From contig SLMY01000104.1 of the NCBI GenBank assembly GCA_007133255.1, forward strand, positions 1-11,316: DNA of 11,316 bases, in the 5' to 3' direction. This document shows, in pieces, positions 7,328 to 11,316 of the stretch; the first letter of the stretch is position 1, and each line of letters starts with the position of its first letter. A program made the position numbers and the translations under genes. The notes under the pieces are model-generated. The model saw only the letters and a program-made list of their open reading frames with translations, did no database searches and had not been told where the DNA came from. The stretch comes from Clostridiales bacterium (GTDB taxonomy: Bacteria > Bacillota > Clostridia > Saccharofermentanales > UBA5734).

Positions 7328-7356
7328 TAGGCATTTGATCTGCTTGCGTGTATAAT
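7328..7356 (+). promoter_or_regulatory. Putative sigma-A promoter of the pilus operon
   Basis: TAGGCA (7328-7333, 4 of 6) and a perfect TATAAT (7351-7356) are spaced by 17 bp. Transcription would start near 7363, giving a leader of about 70 nt before the pilC ATG at 7435. No known riboswitch core was recognised in this leader. Confidence 0.55.
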
Positions 7357-7434
7357 ATAGACAAACTATGTGATAATGAGTTGCTAATTTGCAGTAAAAT
7401 TGTGTTGTTAAGCACTGTGGGCAGGAGGCATTCA

Positions 7435-8490
7435 ATGGCTGATCAAAGGACAGTTCGTCTTGAGTCAACTGAACTGGCGTGGTTATGTGAACAGATCGCT
7501 TTGGTTCAAAAATCAGGAATTCCATTGCCTGAAGGTGTGGAACTGTTGGCTGAAAGCTCGGACTTGCACCGTATGAGCCAGGTGCTTGAGGCACTGGCAC
7601 ATGAAATGAAAAGTATGGTGCCATTGTCTGAGGCAATGGAAAATCTGAACACTTTCCCGGCTTATCTGGTTCAGATGACCAGAATTGGTGAGATGTCCGG
7701 TAATCTAGATAGAGTTATGTCAAGCCTGGCGGATTTTTACGCTCGTGACGCTCAGCTGAGAAAGAAAGTCAGAAGCAGTCTTGTTTATCCGCTGGTTCTG
7801 ATGATTATGATGCTGGCGATTATTATTCTGCTGATTGTCAGGGTCTTGCCTGTATTCAGTGAGATTCTGGCCTCATTTGGCAGTCAGATGCCGCCTTTCT
7901 CACAGCAGCTTTTATCTTTGGGTGTTTTTGTTTCTCATCACGCGTACTGGCTGCTTCCCTTGATGATCGTCTTACTGGCCGGGCTTGTTGTCTGGCTAAA
8001 AAAGACCACGCACGGACGGCGTCTAATTGATCGGCTAAAGCTGAAATTACCTGTTCTGGGTCCTCTCTACAAACGTATCTATGCCTCCCGGTTCTCAATT
8101 TCACTGTCGTATATGCTGCGAAGCGCGATTGAGCTTGATGTAGCGCTTACAATGACGGAGGCGGTTATGGACAACGTTTATGTCGCTGAGAGGATCAGAA
8201 CATGTCGTGATAAAATATCTAAAGGAGCCGATACCTTTGAAGCGCTTCGGGATACAGATCTTTTCCCGCGGCTTTTTATCCGAATGTTGTCATTGGGTAA
8301 TCGGACAGGTGAACTGGATCAGGTCATGCAGAAAATAGCGGCTTCATATGAGCAGGAAGTGGACAGCAGGCTCACACGTTTAACATCGATTGTTGAACCC
8401 CTTCTGGTTGTTATCTTGTCACTGATTGTCGGAGCGATTCTACTGACTGTTATGCTGCCTCTGGTGGAGATCATGGCTTCTATTGGCTAG
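7435..8490 (+). CDS. pilC: Type IV pilus platform protein, PilC/GspF family
   Basis: PilC is the inner-membrane platform on which the pilus ATPases act. The 351-aa protein has two repeated T2SSF domains. The first carries IGEMSGNLD (84-92) and the second the equivalent LGNRTGELD (287-295). Membrane helices lie at about 117-140 (LVYPLVLMIMMLAIIILLIV), 165-190 and 320-345. This is somewhat shorter than Gram-negative PilC (about 400 aa) and close to Gram-positive ComGB/PilC proteins. The ATG at 7435 is chosen for AGGAGG at 7423-7428, 6 nt upstream. An upstream in-frame GTG at 7348 would overlap the promoter -10 box. It is the first gene of the pilus operon, and the next gene starts 10 bp after its stop. 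A pilB gene, often found just before pilC, is absent from this position. Confidence 0.93.
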   Translation: MADQRTVRLESTELAWLCEQIALVQKSGIPLPEGVELLAESSDLHRMSQVLEALAHEMKSMVPLSEAMENLNTFPAYLVQMTRIGEMSGNLDRVMSSLADFYARDAQLRKKVRSSLVYPLVLMIMMLAIIILLIVRVLPVFSEILASFGSQMPPFSQQLLSLGVFVSHHAYWLLPLMIVLLAGLVVWLKKTTHGRRLIDRLKLKLPVLGPLYKRIYASRFSISLSYMLRSAIELDVALTMTEAVMDNVYVAERIRTCRDKISKGADTFEALRDTDLFPRLFIRMLSLGNRTGELDQVMQKIAASYEQEVDSRLTRLTSIVEPLLVVILSLIVGAILLTVMLPLVEIMASIG

Positions 8491-8500
8491 GAGAAGACGA

Positions 8501-8830
8501 ATGCGGACTTTATCCTTTAAAACAATAGGTACGTTGATAACGGTACTGCTTTCAATATCTGTGATCTGGATGACAGGCAGAGCGCTTTTAAGACTCGACG
8601 AACGAAGCCGGGAGTCAGGCCTTTATGTAACACGCGAGGCTGTTAGTCGTACGGTTATGCAATGCTACGCGCTGGAAGGTGTTTATCCTCCCGATATTGA
8701 GTACTTAAGGGACCGATACGGTCTTGTTATAGATGAAGCGAGATACTACGTCTATTATGAAGTAGTCGCAGGTAATATTCATCCGGTTATTGATATCCGA
8801 TTACTGGAGGATATGCGTTATGACACCTAG
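8501..8830 (+). CDS. Small membrane-anchored protein of the pilus operon, unknown function
   Basis: This 109-aa protein has one N-terminal transmembrane helix (about residues 8-30) and a short polar domain with YALEGVYPPDIEYLRDRYGL at 55-74. The first residues (MRTLSFKTIG) lack the Gly-cleavage/Glu+5 pattern of a prepilin, so it is probably not processed by prepilin peptidase. The helix-plus-short-domain layout and its place among pseudopilin genes suggest an accessory or minor pilus component. The start at ATG 8501 has AGGAG at 8489-8493, 7 nt upstream. An upstream TTG at 8483 would overlap the pilC stop. The C-terminus overlaps the next gene by 11 bp, implying translational coupling. I do not recognise a named family with certainty. 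Confidence 0.82.
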   Translation: MRTLSFKTIGTLITVLLSISVIWMTGRALLRLDERSRESGLYVTREAVSRTVMQCYALEGVYPPDIEYLRDRYGLVIDEARYYVYYEVVAGNIHPVIDIRLLEDMRYDT

Positions 8831-9332
8831 AAAAGGGTATACACTGATAGAGCTGATTCTGGTTATGTTTCTTTTGCTGTTTATCGCGCTTGCGGTTTTT
8901 TCATTAACCCGGGTAGGCAGTGAAGCATATCTGCGGCTGACCAACCAGCAAAGTCTGCAGTCCGATCTGCGCATCGCTACTTCTTACCTGGATGTGAAGC
9001 TAAAACAAAACGATACAGCTGGAGCGGTTATGCTGGCCAGACCGCCTTTCGCGGATCATGAGGGCGAGTCTTTAAAGATCGTACGAACAATTGAAGGATT
9101 TCCATATGAGTTATGGATCTTTCATTATGATGGATATCTTTATGAGCTATTAACAGAACCGGACTCTCTGGTGACACCTGATATGGGCAACCGCATTGTC
9201 CGGGCTGATGATTTTGAGCTTGTTTATGAAGCTGATGACGCCCTGCGTGTCATGATTTCCCGATTTGATGATCAGGGAAGGCGCTATCAGCGAGAACGGA
9301 TTATAACACTTAGAACAGGAGGATCGCGCTGA
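8820..9332 (+). CDS. Type IV prepilin-like protein (pseudopilin)
   Basis: The N-terminus MTPRKG^YTLIEL is a classic type III prepilin signal. A short basic leader ends in G6, the mature protein starts with Tyr and has Glu at position 5 (E11), and a hydrophobic helix follows (about residues 9-28). The protein is 170 aa, with a globular C-terminal part of mixed strands and the sequence RIVRADDFELVYEADDALRV at 126-145. It is probably a minor pilin or pseudopilin, cleaved and N-methylated by prepilin peptidase and assembled at the PilC platform. The ATG at 8820 is preferred because TGGAGG (8805-8810) lies 9 nt upstream and the leader is then of normal length. It overlaps the previous gene by 11 bp and the next by 1 bp. 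Confidence 0.88.
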   Translation: MTPRKGYTLIELILVMFLLLFIALAVFSLTRVGSEAYLRLTNQQSLQSDLRIATSYLDVKLKQNDTAGAVMLARPPFADHEGESLKIVRTIEGFPYELWIFHYDGYLYELLTEPDSLVTPDMGNRIVRADDFELVYEADDALRVMISRFDDQGRRYQRERIITLRTGGSR

Positions 9333-9853
9333 TGCGGCTTGCCAGGATAAGTCATAGCAGAAAGCTTTCGCGTAAACCACCGGCCGGCAAGACCAGAGGG
9401 CGCGGCAGAGGCGGTTTCACACTTGCTGAAATGATCATGGCAGTCGCGATGCTGGCTTTTTTCAGTGTTTTCATCGTTCAAATGTTTGTAAAAGCAGATC
9501 AGATATCCAGGCAGACAGCATGTCTTGACCAGGCAGTGCTGACCGCGTCAGACTGGGCTGATGAATGGAAGCGGTCCTCGAGCCAATCCATGTCGCCGGA
9601 AATAGCACAGTTAATGGCTATAAAAGAAGATGGAACTAAAATTGAAAGCTACCTGAATCATGATTTTCAGCCTTGCACACCTGATAATGCCAGCTATACA
9701 GCCGTTCTTTCACTAAGCCGGCCAGAAAGCGATGGTCAGGACGCAACAGATCATTTATGGACTTTGTCGATTATAATCTATCAAGAGCTTGAAGCTGACC
9801 AGACACCCCTCTATGCGCTTGATGTTACCCGATATTTCCCAGAAGGAGGCTGA
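9332..9853 (+). CDS. Prepilin-like protein with long basic leader (pseudopilin)
   Basis: The prepilin motif is RGG^FTLAEM: cleavage after G28, Phe at +1 and Glu at +5 (E33). A hydrophobic helix follows (about 34-50). The mature part of about 145 aa has no domain that I recognise; it contains two Cys (64 and 115). The leader is unusually long at 28 residues and carries 10 Lys/Arg, while typical leaders have 5-10 residues. The start is supported by the TGATG overlap with the previous stop and AGGAGG at 9317-9322, 9 nt upstream; the only later ATG near the site (codon 34) would remove the motif. By position and size it is likely a minor pilin that joins a tip or initiation complex with its neighbours, which is inference. 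Confidence 0.87.
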   Translation: MRLARISHSRKLSRKPPAGKTRGRGRGGFTLAEMIMAVAMLAFFSVFIVQMFVKADQISRQTACLDQAVLTASDWADEWKRSSSQSMSPEIAQLMAIKEDGTKIESYLNHDFQPCTPDNASYTAVLSLSRPESDGQDATDHLWTLSIIIYQELEADQTPLYALDVTRYFPEGG

Positions 9854-9856
9854 TCA

Positions 9857-10408
9857 ATGATTAATCATAAAAGAATCAGCCGCGTTTTTTCTTGTTTAAA
9901 TTGCCAAGATAAGCTCATCCGTACCCGTTCAAAACGCGGTGCCGCTTCAGCTTTGATCATTCTCCTGATTGTGCTGTTGATTTTCTTTGGGATGCTGGCT
10001 ATGGTTACCGCCAGCGCCGATTTACGGCTGGCGCAGCGCAGAGCGGACTGGACGCGGTCCTATTATCTGGCCGATCAGCAAGCAGAGAAGATGATCGCTC
10101 AATTAGATAATATACTGATCAATGCCGACCCGTTTAGCGAAGATCAATCATCTGCGTTTCATGCTGTCAGACAGCTGATTGATCAGAATGACGCGGCGGA
10201 AATAATAGAGCTTAATGAATTTGATGCTGTCATTTTTGCCGAAATACTTGTTTTCGATCCTGATTTTGCCACTCAAGGCATTCAGTTTTCTGTTGCTATG
10301 CGTCCAGGTCAGGCTGACGCGACAACGCGACTTTCAATTATTAGCTGGCTTCAGTGGCAGCCTCCAGCTGAACCTGCTGAAAAACCGGGTTTATGGGATG
10401 GAGAATGA
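9857..10408 (+). CDS. PilX-like minor pilus component
   Basis: This 183-aa protein has a 29-residue basic N-terminus (including CLNC at 13-16) and one hydrophobic helix (about 30-50, ASALIILLIVLLIFFGMLAM). An amphipathic segment follows (LRLAQRRADWTRSYYLADQQ, 56-75). The Gly-Ala-Ala start of the helix (KRGAAS) and the region after it resemble the N-terminal domain of PilX-type minor pilins. These commonly lack the Glu at +5, as here. It may be processed after G28, but this is less certain than for its neighbours. The ATG at 9857 has AAGGAGG at 9843-9849, 7 nt away. It follows the previous gene by 3 bp and precedes pilT by 16 bp, so it belongs to the same operon. Confidence 0.75.
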   Translation: MINHKRISRVFSCLNCQDKLIRTRSKRGAASALIILLIVLLIFFGMLAMVTASADLRLAQRRADWTRSYYLADQQAEKMIAQLDNILINADPFSEDQSSAFHAVRQLIDQNDAAEIIELNEFDAVIFAEILVFDPDFATQGIQFSVAMRPGQADATTRLSIISWLQWQPPAEPAEKPGLWDGE

Positions 10409-10424
10409 TTGAGGAGATGTCGAT

Positions 10425-11316
10425 ATGGAAAAAATGACTGTTTTACTGAAACAGGCTGTTCAGGCTGGAGCTTCAGATTTATTTATCACGGTAGGTGTTC
10501 CTCCGATGATGAAAATCGCGGGTTCACTTACGATTGTTGACCAGGAAGAAATTATCAACCCGCACATGGCTGAAAAGTACGCGAAACAGCTGCTGGTAAA
10601 AGAGCGCGATATAAAAAAATTCCAGGATTCCGGCGAAGTGGATTTTTCCTATTCTATGCCTGAGGTAGGACGTTTCAGAATTAATGTGTTTTTACAGCGC
10701 GGTTCGTACGCCATGTCTGTGAGGCGCATTTATTCCCAGGTGATTGACGCTGATGAGCTTGGCATACCAGATTCAATTATGCAGCTTGCGGATATACACA
10801 AAGGACTGGTACTGGTTACCGGTCCAACCGGTTGTGGCAAAACAACAACTCTGGCAGCGTTGGTTGACAGAATTAATCAAGTTCGTTCCTGCCATGTTAT
10901 TACATTGGAAGATCCGATTGAGTATTTACATAAACACCATAACAGTATCATCAATCAGCGAGAAATGGGTTCCGACAGCCTTAGCTACCACAACGCGCTG
11001 CGGGCTGCTCTGCGCCAGTCACCAGATGTTATTCTGATTGGTGAGATGCGGGATCTTGAGACAATTTCTATCGCGCTGACCGCGGCCGAAACGGGTCATA
11101 TGGTTCTGTCAACCCTTCATACGATTGGCGCGGCAAAAACAATTGATCGGATTATTGATGTTTTTCCCCCTGCGCAGCAGCAACAGATTAAAGTGCAGCT
11201 CTCGACTGTTCTGGAAGCTGTCATCTCTCAGCAGCTGATACCTTCTCTGGACGGAGATCGGGTGCCTGCTTTTGAGATCATGATGGTCAATCACGCGATC
11301 AGAAACAAAATCAAAG
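10425..11316 (+). CDS. pilT: Type IV pilus retraction ATPase PilT (partial, runs off right edge)
   Basis: PilT is a cytoplasmic hexameric ATPase that depolymerises the pilus and drives twitching motility. The 297 codons seen start with the PilT-type N-terminal domain (GASDLFITVGVPPMMKIAG, 15-33). They then show Walker A GPTGCGKTTT (133-142), the Asp box ITLEDPIEY (159-167), Walker B VILIGEMRD (202-210), the His box STLHT (229-233), and HAIRNKIK, matching the AIRNLIR motif of PilT, near the window edge. Full-length PilT is about 345-360 aa, so about 50 residues are missing. The N-terminal domain is short and rules out PilB (about 550 aa). Walker A has Cys where Ser is most common; this keeps the loop. 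The ATG at 10425 has GAGGAG at 10411-10416, 8 nt upstream. Confidence 0.95.
   Translation, partial: MEKMTVLLKQAVQAGASDLFITVGVPPMMKIAGSLTIVDQEEIINPHMAEKYAKQLLVKERDIKKFQDSGEVDFSYSMPEVGRFRINVFLQRGSYAMSVRRIYSQVIDADELGIPDSIMQLADIHKGLVLVTGPTGCGKTTTLAALVDRINQVRSCHVITLEDPIEYLHKHHNSIINQREMGSDSLSYHNALRAALRQSPDVILIGEMRDLETISIALTAAETGHMVLSTLHTIGAAKTIDRIIDVFPPAQQQQIKVQLSTVLEAVISQQLIPSLDGDRVPAFEIMMVNHAIRNKIK

Noticed and set aside
7348..7434. In-frame upstream GTG start for pilC
   Set aside because: It overlaps the TATAAT box and lacks a ribosome binding site, while the ATG at 7435 has AGGAGG 6 nt upstream.
7357..7434. Possible c-di-GMP riboswitch in the pilus operon leader
   Set aside because: Such riboswitches precede pilus genes in some Clostridia, but the leader is only about 70 nt and shows neither the GEMM-I conserved core nor a following terminator.

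Overview
The window reads as chromosomal DNA of a low-to-mid GC Gram-positive anaerobe, most likely a member of Clostridia (Bacillota). This rests on strong AGGAGG-type ribosome binding sites before almost every gene, a Firmicutes-style zinc-ribbon membrane protein, a Thr/Pro-stalked surface lipoprotein, and a compact type IV pilus operon with no secretin or other outer-membrane part in view. The genus cannot be fixed by reading alone. No tRNA, rRNA, insertion sequence, phage gene or CRISPR array was seen.

Left part (1-4252): a zinc-ribbon, probably membrane-anchored protein runs leftwards off the window edge from 649. Diverging from it is tex (804-2969), an RNA-binding transcription accessory protein. 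A long PlsC-type acyltransferase with an added C-terminal zinc ribbon (2987-4252) follows after 17 bp and is probably in the same operon.

Middle (4253-7182): a near-consensus promoter, then an intrinsic terminator, then a phenylacetate-CoA ligase-family gene (4407-5714). This converges on a lipoprotein with a transglutaminase-like domain on a long low-complexity stalk (5734-7182, minus strand). The two stop codons lie in the two copies of a 16-bp tandem duplication.

Right part (7183-11316): a 252-bp divergent regulatory region, then a tightly packed type IV pilus operon. It encodes a PilC/GspF platform protein, a 109-aa membrane-anchored protein, two prepilin-like proteins with clear G^[FY]TL[IA]E sites, a PilX-like minor component, and a PilT retraction ATPase cut by the right edge. 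Spacings run from an 11-bp overlap to 16 bp, so the genes are almost surely co-transcribed and translationally coupled. The PilC platform, the minor pseudopilins and the PilT motor would act together in the cell envelope. The extension ATPase PilB, the major pilin, the prepilin peptidase and PilM/N/O are not in the window and may lie downstream.

Nothing here is a clearly new defence or mobile system. The points most worth a second look are the promoter-then-terminator leader of the CoA ligase gene, the enlarged PlsC with zinc ribbon, the unusual small members of the pilus operon, and the stalked transglutaminase lipoprotein divergent from the pilus genes.
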